In this document: positions 7,875 to 17,675 of the stretch, one piece after another
Layout: each line of letters starts with the position of its first letter
Position numbering within the stretch: position 1 is the first letter of the stretch
Origin: Paenibacillus sp. BSR1-1
GTDB lineage: Bacteria; Bacillota; Bacilli; Bacillales; Cytobacillaceae
Direction: 5' to 3'
Assembly: GCF_030403775.1 (NCBI RefSeq)
Contig: NZ_JAQMWQ010000021.1
Span: 1 to 64,000 of the forward strand
Length of the DNA stretch: 64,000 nucleotides
Position numbers and translations under genes: made by a program
Notes under the pieces: model-generated
The model's database searches: none
The model's input: the letters and a program-made list of their open reading frames with translations, nothing else
What the model was told of the DNA's origin: nothing

Positions 7875-10800
7875 ATGAGCAAAAAGAACCACAATAAGAA
7901 GCGCAAAATTGCTACATACGCATTAGCGTCAGCTCTAGTTCTGACAAACTTCGGTTTTGTTTCCCAAACAAATGCCGCGACTAATAAGCCAGGTGATTTA
8001 GAAGCGAAGCTTAAGCAATTCAAGCAAAATCAAACAAGAACATCATTTAAAAAAGCGGCAGCTAAAACTAACGCACGCGATAATCTTAAAGCGACTGACA
8101 AAGTTCGTGTCATCGTTGAGGTTGACGGACAAACTCCAGTTGAATATGCAACCCAGCAAGGTGTTCTATATAAAGAATTATCAGAAGATAAAAAATCTTC
8201 ACTCGTTTCTAAAGCGGAAAGCCAGCAAAAATCTGTAAAGGCTAAAATCGCGGGTAAAGGTGTAGCGATTAAGTACAAGCAAAATTATTCCACGGCCTTC
8301 AATGGTTTCAGCGGTGAAATGACTTACGGCGACATCGCAAAGGTTGAAAGCGTTTCCGGTGTTAAAGCGGTTTACTTATCAAATGAGTATAAAAAGCCTG
8401 AAATGGAACCAAATCTAAAAACGAGCCACAATTTTGTTCAATCCCGGACAACTTGGAAAGATGCCGGATTTAAAGGCGAGGGTATGGTTGTAGCGGTAAT
8501 CGACACGGGTGTGGATCCAAGCCACCGTGACTTTAAATTGACTGATTCTTCCAAAGAAGGATTAACAAAGAGTTCGGTTGATAAAATCGTTGCTGACAAG
8601 GGCTTAAAAGGTAAATTCTACACAGACAAAGTCCCTTATGGTTACAACTACTATGATCAAAACAACACCATCCTTGATTTAGGGCCTGGCGCAAGCATGC
8701 ACGGTATGCACGTTGCTGGTATCGTAGCAGCAAACGGTGACGAAGCAAATGGCGGTGTTAAAGGGGTTGCTCCGGAAGCGCAAGTTCTTGCGATGAAGGT
8801 ATTCTCTAACGACCCAATTTACCCATCAACATGGTCTGACGTCTATCTTGCAGCGATTGATGACTCTATTAAACTAGGTGCCGATGTTCTAAACATGAGC
8901 CTTGGTGATGTTGCTGCATTCTATCAAGAGAACGGAGCAGAAGACCTTGCAATTCAACGTGCAACAGCTAACGGAATCGTTTGTGCGATGTCTGCTGGTA
9001 ACTCCAACCATATCGGCGACGGCTGGGATGACCCATATGCGCAAAATCCTGATATCGGTGTTGTAGGTGCACCAAGCTTAAATCCTGATGGTATTTCCGT
9101 TGCTGCTTCGGGTAATGAAGCATACTTGTATCAAACGAATGTTACGGTTGATGGCCTAGCAGGATTCACTGCATTAGGTAAGGGTATTGACGACTGGTCG
9201 AAGCTCTCTGCAGACAATGGCGGCAAACTTGAACTTGTCAGTCTTGGTGCCGATAAGCTTGGCTCTCCAGAAGACTACGAGGGTCTTGATGTAAAAGGTA
9301 AAGTGGTACTTGTTCCACGTGGTACTTTATCTTTCTTTGATAAAACTAAAAACGCAGCTGCAGCGGGTGCAGCAGGAATCATTGTTTACAATAAGACAAA
9401 TGGAGTCTGGTTCGATAATCAAGGCGGTTGGGATGTTCCATTCATGTTGATTCCTGGTGCAGAAGGCGCTACACTTGAACAGCAAATCGCAAATGGACCA
9501 GTGTTCATCAATGTTGCTACAGCCAATAAGCAAGAAAGCCCTGAAATGGGTCGTATGACTAGCTTTACTTCATGGGGAACTACACCTTCTTTAGAACTGA
9601 AGCCGGAAATTACAGCTCCTGGTGGAAATATTTATTCTACCGTTAACAACAATCAATACGAAGTAATGAGCGGTACTTCGATGGCATCTCCACATGTTGC
9701 TGGGGGATCTGCTTTAGTTCAGCAATATTTACAAGGTGATGCCCGCTTCAAGGATCTTTCTGTTGCAGACCGCACGCATCTTGCAAAAGTATTATTGATG
9801 AACACTGCGCAAGTGATTAAAGACTTAAACGGCCAGCCGTTCTCACCACGCCGTGAAGGTGCAGGAATGATGCAAACATATTCAGCTGTGACAACACCTG
9901 CTTATGTTGTAAACAAAGCCAATGGCGCTCCAAAAGTAGAATTGAAGGATTTCCAATCTAAGCAATTCTCCATGACGTTCACAGTAAAAAACATCTCAAA
10001 AGACAAATCCGTGACTTACAATGTAGATACTAGCGTGTTAACAGATACTATTCAAAATTTTGGCAAGGACATTCCTGAATACAATGCACTAATTGCAGGT
10101 AATCTAGAAGGTGCAAAAGTCGAAGCTCCTAAAACTGTAACAGTTCCAGCTGGTAAATCAGTTGATTTTACAGTAAATGTGAATTTCACTAATGCAAAAA
10201 TTCCTGGGCTTGATGCAGAAGGAAATAAGACACTTTTCGATTTAAGACCGAACATCTTTGTTGAAGGATCTGTTAATTTAACTGGCTCTGATGCAACTAT
10301 TCCTAACTTAACTGTTCCATACGTAGGCTTCTATGGTCATTGGGATGAGCCGCAAATTGTAGATGGATTTAAAGATCTTGGTGAAGTTCGTTATTATGAT
10401 TTAGAGTATGGCTTTAAAAAATATTATAAAATCCCAGATGGTTCTGATGTGTTAATGGATGATGAAGAATATTTCACAAAGCCAGTGCCTGAGAAGAATT
10501 TCTATGCTCTTTCACCAGATGGGGATAATTATCATGATAGCATGAACATACTTCCATCATTCCTAAGGAATGCAGCCGAAGTTCAATTTAACATTTTAGA
10601 TAAGGATTTCAATCAAATTAAACGTGTGAAGTCTGAGTCAGATGTTATTAAAACTGCATTTGATGGTGGAAATGGTAATTTCTTTAACTATAAGGCTGAC
10701 CGGGTATGGGATGGAAAAGTAAAAGGCGAACCTGTTAAAGACGGCTTGTACTATTATGAAATTAAATCAGTAATTGACTATGCTGGTGCTAAATGGCAAT

Positions 10801-12053
10801 CGAAGAAGATTCCAGTTTATGTAGATACTACTAAGCCAGTGGTTGCTGCTACCTTTGATTCTGAGAAGCAAGCGGTAACTTGGAAGACAACTGAAAACGG
10901 ATCTGGTGTTGAAAGCTACGATATTTATGTAAATGGTGAGCCTGTTGACTCTGTCGATGGCAAAGCAACTTCTTTCTCATTTGCAGGATTAGAAACACCT
11001 GTACCAGATAAAGCTGTTGTTGAAGTAATGGCTTGGGACTACGCTGGAAACGTCGGTACTGATACAGCTGCAAAAGGCGATGTGGATCTGCCATTAATCA
11101 TTATCAGCGATGGTTCAAAGGATAGTACAGGAGAATACGTTCCAAATTCACCAGAGCCATGGGGAGCTTACAGTACAAAAGAAGTTCCTGTAAAAGGATT
11201 TGTTTCTGATGATACTGGTATTAAAGCCATTAAGGTAAATGGAAAAGACGTTGAATTTTCGCAAGGTGAAGATGGCAAGTTCTACTTTGATACTACTGTT
11301 AAGTTTGATAAGGATGGCTTATATGATGTAACAGTTGAAGCGACTGATCACTCTAATAAGTCCTTCTCAATTGCACGTAAAGTCTTTATCGATACAACAA
11401 AACCAGTGATTAACGTAAACGCACCTTCACGCGTAGATAAGAATGTGGACAAGGTTACCTTAAATGTGAACCTGCAAGATAACTTCCACTACTTAAGCTT
11501 CTATGTAAATGAAGATAATGAGTTTGAAGTTCCAAAGGTAAGCCCAATTGATGATATTCAACCATTGAATAAAAACTATTCCGTAACTGTACCTCTTATG
11601 GAAGGCGAAAACAAAGTAACCCTTAAGGCGAAAGACCTTTCTGGTAACGAAACAGTGAAGGAAGTTGTCATCAACCGTCAGGATGCTGTTGTACAGAAGA
11701 ATGGCTGGAAAATGGAGAACGGTTTTTGGTTCTATTATGTGAACAATGTTAAAGCTACTGGCTGGGTAAAAGACGGCGGTAAGTGGTATTTCTTGAAGAA
11801 AGACGGCCAAATGGCTACTGGCTGGGTATTTGATGGTGGAGTTTGGTATTACCTAACTAAATCTGGCGATATGAAGACTGGCTGGTTATTAGAAGAGGGT
11901 AAGTGGTATTACCTAAACGCTAACGGTTCCATGGCAACTGGCTGGAAACTAATTAACGGCAAATGGTACTACCTAAACAAAAATGGCGTTATGGCTGCTA
12001 ACACAACTGTTGATGGCTATAAGCTAGGAAAAGATGGAGCTTGGATTAAGTAA
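7875..12053 (+). CDS. Secreted subtilisin-family (S8) protease with PA, Fn3/Ig and choline-binding repeats
   Basis: The protein has 1392 residues. The ATG follows AGGGGGGG. It has a signal peptide ending near TNAA, an inhibitor-like propeptide (~70-180) and an S8 catalytic domain. The triad is Asp210 (VIDTG), His276 (MHGMHVAG) and Ser602 (GTSMASPH). A PA domain sits between His and Ser (~420-560: GLDVKGKVVLV, AGAAGIIVYN). Fn3/Ig-like modules follow (~690-1270, with FIDTTKPV). Five GW...WYY repeats (~1275-1392) end NTTVDGYKLGKDGAWIK. The architecture resembles Vpr, lactocepin and C5a peptidase, but the wall anchor is a choline-binding-type repeat block. Expected role: cell-surface protein degradation or processing. 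It is strongly similar along its length to the gene at 13033, so the two are tandem duplicates. Confidence 0.93.
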   Translation: MSKKNHNKKRKIATYALASALVLTNFGFVSQTNAATNKPGDLEAKLKQFKQNQTRTSFKKAAAKTNARDNLKATDKVRVIVEVDGQTPVEYATQQGVLYKELSEDKKSSLVSKAESQQKSVKAKIAGKGVAIKYKQNYSTAFNGFSGEMTYGDIAKVESVSGVKAVYLSNEYKKPEMEPNLKTSHNFVQSRTTWKDAGFKGEGMVVAVIDTGVDPSHRDFKLTDSSKEGLTKSSVDKIVADKGLKGKFYTDKVPYGYNYYDQNNTILDLGPGASMHGMHVAGIVAANGDEANGGVKGVAPEAQVLAMKVFSNDPIYPSTWSDVYLAAIDDSIKLGADVLNMSLGDVAAFYQENGAEDLAIQRATANGIVCAMSAGNSNHIGDGWDDPYAQNPDIGVVGAPSLNPDGISVAASGNEAYLYQTNVTVDGLAGFTALGKGIDDWSKLSADNGGKLELVSLGADKLGSPEDYEGLDVKGKVVLVPRGTLSFFDKTKNAAAAGAAGIIVYNKTNGVWFDNQGGWDVPFMLIPGAEGATLEQQIANGPVFINVATANKQESPEMGRMTSFTSWGTTPSLELKPEITAPGGNIYSTVNNNQYEVMSGTSMASPHVAGGSALVQQYLQGDARFKDLSVADRTHLAKVLLMNTAQVIKDLNGQPFSPRREGAGMMQTYSAVTTPAYVVNKANGAPKVELKDFQSKQFSMTFTVKNISKDKSVTYNVDTSVLTDTIQNFGKDIPEYNALIAGNLEGAKVEAPKTVTVPAGKSVDFTVNVNFTNAKIPGLDAEGNKTLFDLRPNIFVEGSVNLTGSDATIPNLTVPYVGFYGHWDEPQIVDGFKDLGEVRYYDLEYGFKKYYKIPDGSDVLMDDEEYFTKPVPEKNFYALSPDGDNYHDSMNILPSFLRNAAEVQFNILDKDFNQIKRVKSESDVIKTAFDGGNGNFFNYKADRVWDGKVKGEPVKDGLYYYEIKSVIDYAGAKWQSKKIPVYVDTTKPVVAATFDSEKQAVTWKTTENGSGVESYDIYVNGEPVDSVDGKATSFSFAGLETPVPDKAVVEVMAWDYAGNVGTDTAAKGDVDLPLIIISDGSKDSTGEYVPNSPEPWGAYSTKEVPVKGFVSDDTGIKAIKVNGKDVEFSQGEDGKFYFDTTVKFDKDGLYDVTVEATDHSNKSFSIARKVFIDTTKPVINVNAPSRVDKNVDKVTLNVNLQDNFHYLSFYVNEDNEFEVPKVSPIDDIQPLNKNYSVTVPLMEGENKVTLKAKDLSGNETVKEVVINRQDAVVQKNGWKMENGFWFYYVNNVKATGWVKDGGKWYFLKKDGQMATGWVFDGGVWYYLTKSGDMKTGWLLEEGKWYYLNANGSMATGWKLINGKWYYLNKNGVMAANTTVDGYKLGKDGAWIK

Positions 12054-12068
12054 TCATCAGATCCAATG

Positions 12069-12101
12069 AAGGCGAACAGATTATCATCTGTTCGCCTTTT
12101 C
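12069..12101 (+). terminator. Terminator of the first subtilase
   Basis: A long stem AAGGCGAACAGAT / ATCTGTTCGCCTT with a 4-nt loop is followed by TTTTCG. Confidence 0.9.
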
Positions 12102-12135
12102 GCTTGATAAGCGTATAATTGTCGACTTTGAGAAT

Positions 12136-12208
12136 TGTCCAGCTCCAGCGCCTAGCCCCTCGAGGTTTCTTGTCGGGGCTTACCAAGACGCTTCCGCTTT
12201 TCTTGTGT
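12136..12208. repeat. Bacillaceae interspersed palindromic repeat
   Basis: The segment runs from GTCCAGCTCCAGCGCCTAGC to GGGGCTTACCAAGACGCTTC. It forms a hairpin of AGCCCC (12154-12159) with GGGGCT (12175-12180) and outer arms AGCG/CGCT. I recognise this from many Bacillus/Geobacillus-type genomes as a short dispersed intergenic repeat. No transposase is present. It separates the first subtilase from the VanZ-like gene. Confidence 0.6.
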
Positions 12209-12258
12209 ATACTTTTCACCTTCGGAGCCGAAAATGGATTCTGAAGGAGGAACCATTC

Positions 12259-12678
12259 ATGAGAGTAATCTTTATCCTATCTTGGACATTATTGATTTTT
12301 GTTTTTACCTGTACCGCAAACTTCTCAGAATTGATGGCATCAGGAGCGGTTTACTTCGAGTGGGATGCGCACCCGCAATTTACTGAATTACTGGAACCCC
12401 TTCCTGTTAGTATAAACATGGGATTCATCATCCAAAAAGTAGGTCATCTAACCGCTTTTTTCATCTTAGCGCTATTACTTCAGACCAAAGTTCACTCGAA
12501 ATTTGAGGTCTTTATTTTTGCGGCCTCCTATGCAATATTAACCGAGTTTCTTCAATTATATTTCACCAGGGACGGCAGGCTGTTTGATATCGGAATTGAT
12601 AGTGCCGGCATACTCCTGTCAATTGCCATCGGCAGCTTCGTGAACGCAAGGAATTCAAAGGAAATCAGTCATTCCTAA
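12259..12678 (+). CDS. VanZ-like family membrane protein
   Basis: The product is 139 residues with four predicted membrane segments. It has the VanZ pattern: a W...F...S start, a KxGHxxxFFxLALLL centre (KVGHLTAFFILALLL) and the signature EFLQL...RxxxxxDxxxDxxG (EFLQLYFTRDGRLFDIGIDSAG). VanZ relatives are small membrane proteins linked to glycopeptide tolerance; their chemistry is unknown. I chose ATG 12259 because AAGGAGG lies 8 nt upstream. A longer frame from 12205 would start inside the dispersed repeat. It sits between two tandem subtilase genes and looks like an insertion or leftover between the duplicated copies. Confidence 0.85.
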   Translation: MRVIFILSWTLLIFVFTCTANFSELMASGAVYFEWDAHPQFTELLEPLPVSINMGFIIQKVGHLTAFFILALLLQTKVHSKFEVFIFAASYAILTEFLQLYFTRDGRLFDIGIDSAGILLSIAIGSFVNARNSKEISHS

Positions 12679-12760
12679 ATGAGGGAGTGGCTTTTTTCAT
12701 GCCCATAACGGAGGAATTTTCCAGTTTATATCCAGCAAATGTTGAAAGTTTCGCAAAATC

Positions 12761-12880
12761 GGTAGTAAATTCCTGAAAATATGTAGTAAGTGCCCAAAAA
12801 TGTGTCAAAAGCTCCTCGAAATATGTAGTAAGTGCCTAAAAACATGTCAAAAGCACCTCGAAATATGTCATAGGCTCAAC
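12761..12880. repeat. 42-bp tandem repeat (~2.5 copies)
   Basis: Units beginning ATGTAGTAAGTGCC recur at 12781 and 12823, and a partial ATGTCATAGGCTC recurs at 12865, with an exact 42-bp period. A degenerate half unit (GGTAGTAAATTCC) lies at 12761. Each unit carries GTCAAAAGC(T/A)CCTCG. It is non-coding and lies between the VanZ-like gene and the second subtilase. The remaining intergenic DNA to 13032 is AT-rich, with only the next ribosome binding site recognisable. Confidence 0.75.
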
Positions 12881-13032
12881 CAGCACCTAATTAATTATTA
12901 ATACCATTGACCCAAACCTCTTACTCTACTAAAATTAAATTAACATTTGGATTTTTCTAGCAAAAATGTAATTGACTACTAGAATAGAACAGTTTAAGTG
13001 TAAGTGGTGCCTATTAGGGGGGAAAATGGATT

Positions 13033-16000
13033 ATGAGTCTAAAGTCATTAAAAAAGAGAAAAAAAATGACTACTTACGCGTTGGCGTCCGCATTGGTGTT
13101 ATCTAATCTTGGTTTTGCGGCACCATCCAAAGCGGCAACAACACAAGCGCAGGTTCCAAAAAAAGATTACACTGCAATGGTAGAGCAATTTAAAAAGAAG
13201 CTAAATGTAAAAAGCGGCGAAAAGTTTCAACTAAAGAATAAGGTTAAGGATCAATTTAATGCACAGGACAAAGTCCGCGTGATTGTCGAGGTCGAAGGAC
13301 AGACTCCCGTCGAGCTGGCTACCCAGCAGGGGAAATTATACAAAGAATTATCACAAAGCACAAAATCCTCTGTTAACGAAAATCTTGTCAAACAGCAAAA
13401 AACGGTAAAAGACAAAATTAAGGCTAAAGGAGTCAAGTTTACATACAAAAACCACTTTTCCACTGCCTTTAATGGTTTCAGCGGTGAAGTGCCATTTGGT
13501 GATATTGCCAAGCTTGAAGAAATTGACGGAATTAAACATATTTACTTGGCCAATGAATATAAACGTCCCGAAGAAAAACCAGATATGAAAACGAGCAAAT
13601 CATTTATCCAAACGAGCCAAACATGGGCCGACGCCAAATTAAAAGGTGAGGGTATGGTGGTGGCGGTCATCGACACAGGCATCGACCCAACCCATAAGGA
13701 TTTTGTCCTGACTGATCCGTCTAAAGAAGGTCTTACAAAGGATAATATAGCGGCGATTGTTAGCAAAGATGGGTTAAAGGGAAAATTTTTCACGGATAAA
13801 GTCCCATATGGGTACAACTACTTTGATCAAAACGACACGATTCTCGATAAAGGAGCTACGGGCATGCATGGTATGCATGTGGCTGGGATTGTAGCCGCTA
13901 ATGGAAACGAAGAAGACGGCGGCATCAAAGGGGTGGCACCGGAATCCCAGGTGCTGGCGATGAAGGTTTTCAGTAACGACATCCTGTTCCCTTCCACATG
14001 GTCTGATGTGTACTTAGCGGCCATCGACGATTCGATTAAGCTTGGGGCCGATGTCCTGAATATGAGTCTTGGCGAAGTGGCTTCTTTTTATCAAGAGCAA
14101 AGTGCTGAAGATGTTGCGATTGCAAGAGCCACCAATAATGGTATCGTTTGTTCGATGTCAGCAGGAAACTCAAATACGATTGGTTTTGGCTGGGACAACC
14201 CTTTCTACAAGAATCCAGATATCGGAGTAGTTGAAGCACCGGGAATCAATCCTGACGCAATTTCAGTTGCGGCCTCAGGAAATGTGTCTATGGAATATCA
14301 GCATTCCCTCACGATCGATGGCGCAGAGGTTACTACCTTCACAGGGTATGGAATTGATGACTGGACTAAGCTTGCTTCAGAAAACGAGTCATTAGAGCTA
14401 GTAAGTTTGAATGGAGCACCTGGTTTTCCCGAAGACTACGAAGGATTGGATGTTACCGGTAAAATTGTTGTCCTCAAACGCGGTGATTTATCTCTTGCGG
14501 ATAAAGCCTGGTTCGCCGCAGAGGCAGGTGCTGCCGGAATTATTGTCTACAATAGCGACGGCGAAACCCTTTATAAAAATCAAGGCGGCTGGGATATTCC
14601 ATTTATGATGCTATCAGAAGAAGAGGGTGCTGCCCTTGAGACTGCGATTGAAGAAGGGCATACAACTCTTCACGTAGCTAAATCGGGTGAGCAGCTCGAT
14701 CCGGAAACTGGCAGGATGACGGAATTTTCTTCATGGGGCACTACGCCTTCCCTTGAGTTAAAGCCGGAGATCACCGCTCCTGGGGGAAGAATCCTTTCGA
14801 CGTTAAATGATAATCAATATGGGGTATATAGCGGTACGTCGATGGCAGCGCCGCATGTGGCCGGTGGTTCAGCGCTTGTACAGCAATATTTACAGAATGA
14901 TACGCGTTTCAAGGGTCTTTCAGTAAGCGAACGCACCCATCTTGCCAAGACTTTATTAATGAATACGGCAAAAGTCATTGATGATGTTAGTGGAAAGCCA
15001 TTCTCGCCTCGCCAGCAGGGTGCTGGGATGATGCAGACTTATAATGCGGTGAAAACTCCTGTTTATGTTGTTAACAAAAGTACTGGTACAGCGAAGGTTG
15101 AGCTGAAGGATTTTACCACTAAAGATTTCACCATGACCCTGAAAGCTAAGAATATTACAGATAAAGATGTGACGTATAATGTCAGAACGGATGTGTTAGC
15201 CGATACTCTTAAAGAGAATCCAGAAGGCGAAGCGCAAAACGCCTTGAATGAAGGGCGATTGCAGGGAGTGAAGTGGGATGGCCCGAGAACCATTACCGTT
15301 CCTGCAAACGGATCCAAAGATCTAATTATTCATGTTGATTTAAGTGAAGCAAAGGTACCTGCCATTGACGCAGATGGAAACAAAACGAGCGTCCCTTTAA
15401 TGGAAGATATGTTTGTTGAGGGGTTTGTCCGATTAACAGATGCGGACAAGACCGCAGAAGGTAAAAAAGAGCTAAGTCCTGACCTGACCATTCCTTATGT
15501 TGGTTTTTACGGAAAGTGGGATCGTCCATCGATACTTGACGGCTTTAAGGATTTAGGGGAATCTCGTTTCTTTGATCTAACAGGATTGTTTGACGGGGAA
15601 GATGAAGAGGGGAATAAATATGAGGAGCCGGTGCATGATATGCTCTCCGATGACTGGTTCTTAGAACCTGTTCCTGAAAAGAATGTCTACGCATTCTCGC
15701 CAAATGGTGACTGGATGCACGATGATATTAATACGCTCCCATCATTTTTAAGAAATGCTTCAGATGTACAGTTTAATATTTTAGATGAAAATAAAAAATT
15801 GCTCCGCCGTGTAAAAACAGAAAAGGACGTATTTAAAAATTATTTTGATGATGGTCTTGGCATTCCTTTCTCCTACAACTATGACCGGACATGGGATGGA
15901 AAAGTGAATGGGAAAACAGTCAAGGATGGCTTGTACTATTATCAAATCAAGTCCGTCATTGATTATGCAGGAGCACAATATCAAACAAAGGATATTCCGG

Positions 16001-17250
16001 TATTGGTTGATACGACCGCACCGCAAATTGAAGCTAAGTATAACGAAAAAACCTCATCCGTTGTTTGGGATACCGTAGAAGAGGGCTCTGGGGTAAAGGC
16101 GTATGCCATCTTTGTTAATGGCGAATTCATTAATGAAGTCACGCCTGAAGTGAACCGCTATGTGTTGAAGGACCTGCCGGAAAATGCGATTGTTGATGTC
16201 CTTGCTGTCGACTATTCCTTTAACTTTGGCGGTGATTCGGTTCCGATTGGCGAGGTTGAGGACGCGGAACCACTGATTATCATTGATCCTTGGTCCACGA
16301 TGCCATATGGTGCTTACAATGCTAAAGAGGTTCCAGTTGGGGGCTTTGTTATAGAGGATTTGGGTTTAAAATCTCTAACGGTAAATAATAAAGAAGTTTC
16401 GTTTTCGCAAACTGGACCTGGCATGTATTTCTATTCGACAACAGCTACCTTTGAAAAAGATGGGTTCTACGATATCATTGTGAAAGCGGTGGATAACGCT
16501 GGTCAGGCGTCGTCTATTTCCCGAAAAGTATTTATTGATTCAACGGCACCAATCATTGATGTGAAAGCGCCAAGCCTTGTCCCTGAAAGTGTGGATGAAA
16601 TCACGCTTAAACTTAACCTGAAGGATAATTTTAACTATCTATCCTTATTCGTGAATGATAATCACGAATTTGAGAAGGCTGTTGTCGGCCCTGTTGATGT
16701 ACTGGCACCGGCAAATGACTCAGTCGAAGTTAAGATTGCCTTAGAACCGGGGCAGAACAAGGTTAGCTTAAAGCTGCGTGACCTGGCAGGAAATGAAACC
16801 GTAAAAGAACTTTCCATCCAAAGGGCAAATGTCAATGGCTGGGTGAAGGAGAACGGTTTCTGGTATTTCTTAACCAACAGTGTCAAAACGACAGGCTGGG
16901 TGAAGGATAAAAATGCCTGGTATTACCTAAATGCCGATGGAAAAATGCAAACCGGCTGGTTAAAGTACAAAAACAAATGGTATTTCTTAAATAAAAACGG
17001 CGCGATGGCCGTCAATCAATGGGTTTACGAAAATCATAAATGGTATTTCCTGAGCGCAGACGGTACGATGCAAACAGGCTGGATTGCCCCGAACGGCAAA
17101 TGGTACTATTTAAATTCCAAGGGTGAAATGGTAACCGGGTGGATTCAGCTGAGCGGCAAATGGTACTACTTCTACCAATCCGGCCAACTCGCCGTCAACA
17201 CCACCATCAGCGGCTATAAACTAGGCAGCGACGGAGCTTGGATTAAATAA
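13033..17250 (+). CDS. Second secreted subtilisin-family (S8) protease with choline-binding repeats
   Basis: The protein has 1405 residues and follows a GGGGGG ribosome binding site. It is a paralogue of the protease at 7875 with the same order: signal peptide, propeptide (DKVRVIVEVEGQTPVELA), S8 domain with Asp214, His279 and Ser603 (GTSMAAPH), inserted PA domain (~420-560), Fn3/Ig-like modules and six GW...WYY repeats (~1267-1405) ending NTTISGYKLGSDGAWIK. Differences include a longer acidic loop near residue 855 (GLFDGEDEEGNK) and a slightly different repeat tail; the catalytic residues are intact. Both copies therefore look active and may differ in substrate range. It has its own terminator and forms a single-gene unit. 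Confidence 0.93.
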   Translation: MSLKSLKKRKKMTTYALASALVLSNLGFAAPSKAATTQAQVPKKDYTAMVEQFKKKLNVKSGEKFQLKNKVKDQFNAQDKVRVIVEVEGQTPVELATQQGKLYKELSQSTKSSVNENLVKQQKTVKDKIKAKGVKFTYKNHFSTAFNGFSGEVPFGDIAKLEEIDGIKHIYLANEYKRPEEKPDMKTSKSFIQTSQTWADAKLKGEGMVVAVIDTGIDPTHKDFVLTDPSKEGLTKDNIAAIVSKDGLKGKFFTDKVPYGYNYFDQNDTILDKGATGMHGMHVAGIVAANGNEEDGGIKGVAPESQVLAMKVFSNDILFPSTWSDVYLAAIDDSIKLGADVLNMSLGEVASFYQEQSAEDVAIARATNNGIVCSMSAGNSNTIGFGWDNPFYKNPDIGVVEAPGINPDAISVAASGNVSMEYQHSLTIDGAEVTTFTGYGIDDWTKLASENESLELVSLNGAPGFPEDYEGLDVTGKIVVLKRGDLSLADKAWFAAEAGAAGIIVYNSDGETLYKNQGGWDIPFMMLSEEEGAALETAIEEGHTTLHVAKSGEQLDPETGRMTEFSSWGTTPSLELKPEITAPGGRILSTLNDNQYGVYSGTSMAAPHVAGGSALVQQYLQNDTRFKGLSVSERTHLAKTLLMNTAKVIDDVSGKPFSPRQQGAGMMQTYNAVKTPVYVVNKSTGTAKVELKDFTTKDFTMTLKAKNITDKDVTYNVRTDVLADTLKENPEGEAQNALNEGRLQGVKWDGPRTITVPANGSKDLIIHVDLSEAKVPAIDADGNKTSVPLMEDMFVEGFVRLTDADKTAEGKKELSPDLTIPYVGFYGKWDRPSILDGFKDLGESRFFDLTGLFDGEDEEGNKYEEPVHDMLSDDWFLEPVPEKNVYAFSPNGDWMHDDINTLPSFLRNASDVQFNILDENKKLLRRVKTEKDVFKNYFDDGLGIPFSYNYDRTWDGKVNGKTVKDGLYYYQIKSVIDYAGAQYQTKDIPVLVDTTAPQIEAKYNEKTSSVVWDTVEEGSGVKAYAIFVNGEFINEVTPEVNRYVLKDLPENAIVDVLAVDYSFNFGGDSVPIGEVEDAEPLIIIDPWSTMPYGAYNAKEVPVGGFVIEDLGLKSLTVNNKEVSFSQTGPGMYFYSTTATFEKDGFYDIIVKAVDNAGQASSISRKVFIDSTAPIIDVKAPSLVPESVDEITLKLNLKDNFNYLSLFVNDNHEFEKAVVGPVDVLAPANDSVEVKIALEPGQNKVSLKLRDLAGNETVKELSIQRANVNGWVKENGFWYFLTNSVKTTGWVKDKNAWYYLNADGKMQTGWLKYKNKWYFLNKNGAMAVNQWVYENHKWYFLSADGTMQTGWIAPNGKWYYLNSKGEMVTGWIQLSGKWYYFYQSGQLAVNTTISGYKLGSDGAWIK

Positions 17251-17252
17251 TT

Positions 17253-17304
17253 TATGGTGTCTTTTATGGTGTCAGGCACCCCTTGTGGACACTTGTCCAC
17301 GCGG
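17253..17304. repeat. Short dispersed repeat with GGTGTCAGGCACC palindrome
   Basis: The stretch holds a duplicated TTTATGGTGTC, the palindrome-like GGTGTCAGGCACC and a 6-bp hairpin GTGGAC/GTCCAC (17286-17301). This combination is familiar from dispersed intergenic repeats of Bacillus genomes. It is placed directly after the stop of the second subtilase. Confidence 0.5.
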
Positions 17305-17335
17305 GACGGACAGAGTGATCTGTTCGTCTTTTTTT
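17305..17335 (+). terminator. Terminator of the second subtilase
   Basis: Stem GACGGACAGA / TCTGTTCGTC (one G-U pair) with a 4-nt loop is followed by TTTTTTTG. Confidence 0.88.
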
Positions 17336-17675
17336 GTTCCAATTATTAACTTGATATGACAATTTTGCTAAAAACGACACAATTTTCAATTTTTTGTTGA
17401 AAAAATGTGACAAAATGAGACAATATAGGTATACATAATTGATTGAATGAGAAAGTTGTCCTAGGAAGGATTGGCTAGCAGATTATTTACTAGATTTCCC
17501 ATATCCATAAATTTGGAAGTTTAGTATAATCGTCATAGTGATATTTAAATTTAATTAATTAATTAATTAATTAATTTGACCTATTTTCCGCGTAACATCC
17601 TCATCCTTTAGCAACTTTTTCAAAAAGTAAAATGATAGTTTAATAGATAAAGAAATTTAAGTGGGGGGAAAGAGT
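17336..17675. other. AT-rich upstream region with an (AATT)n tract
   Basis: No gene is seen. The region contains a TATAAT at 17525-17530 without a clear -35. About 25 nt downstream is a pure tetranucleotide tract of about six AATT units (17551-17576). The GGGGGG ribosome binding site of the next gene follows. The tract lies between the -10-like box and the start codon, so it would be transcribed in the leader if that box is used. Confidence 0.5.

Noticed and set aside
12136..12208. Riboswitch or structured leader of the VanZ-like gene
   Set aside because: The hairpin matches a dispersed Bacillaceae repeat and does not resemble a known riboswitch core.
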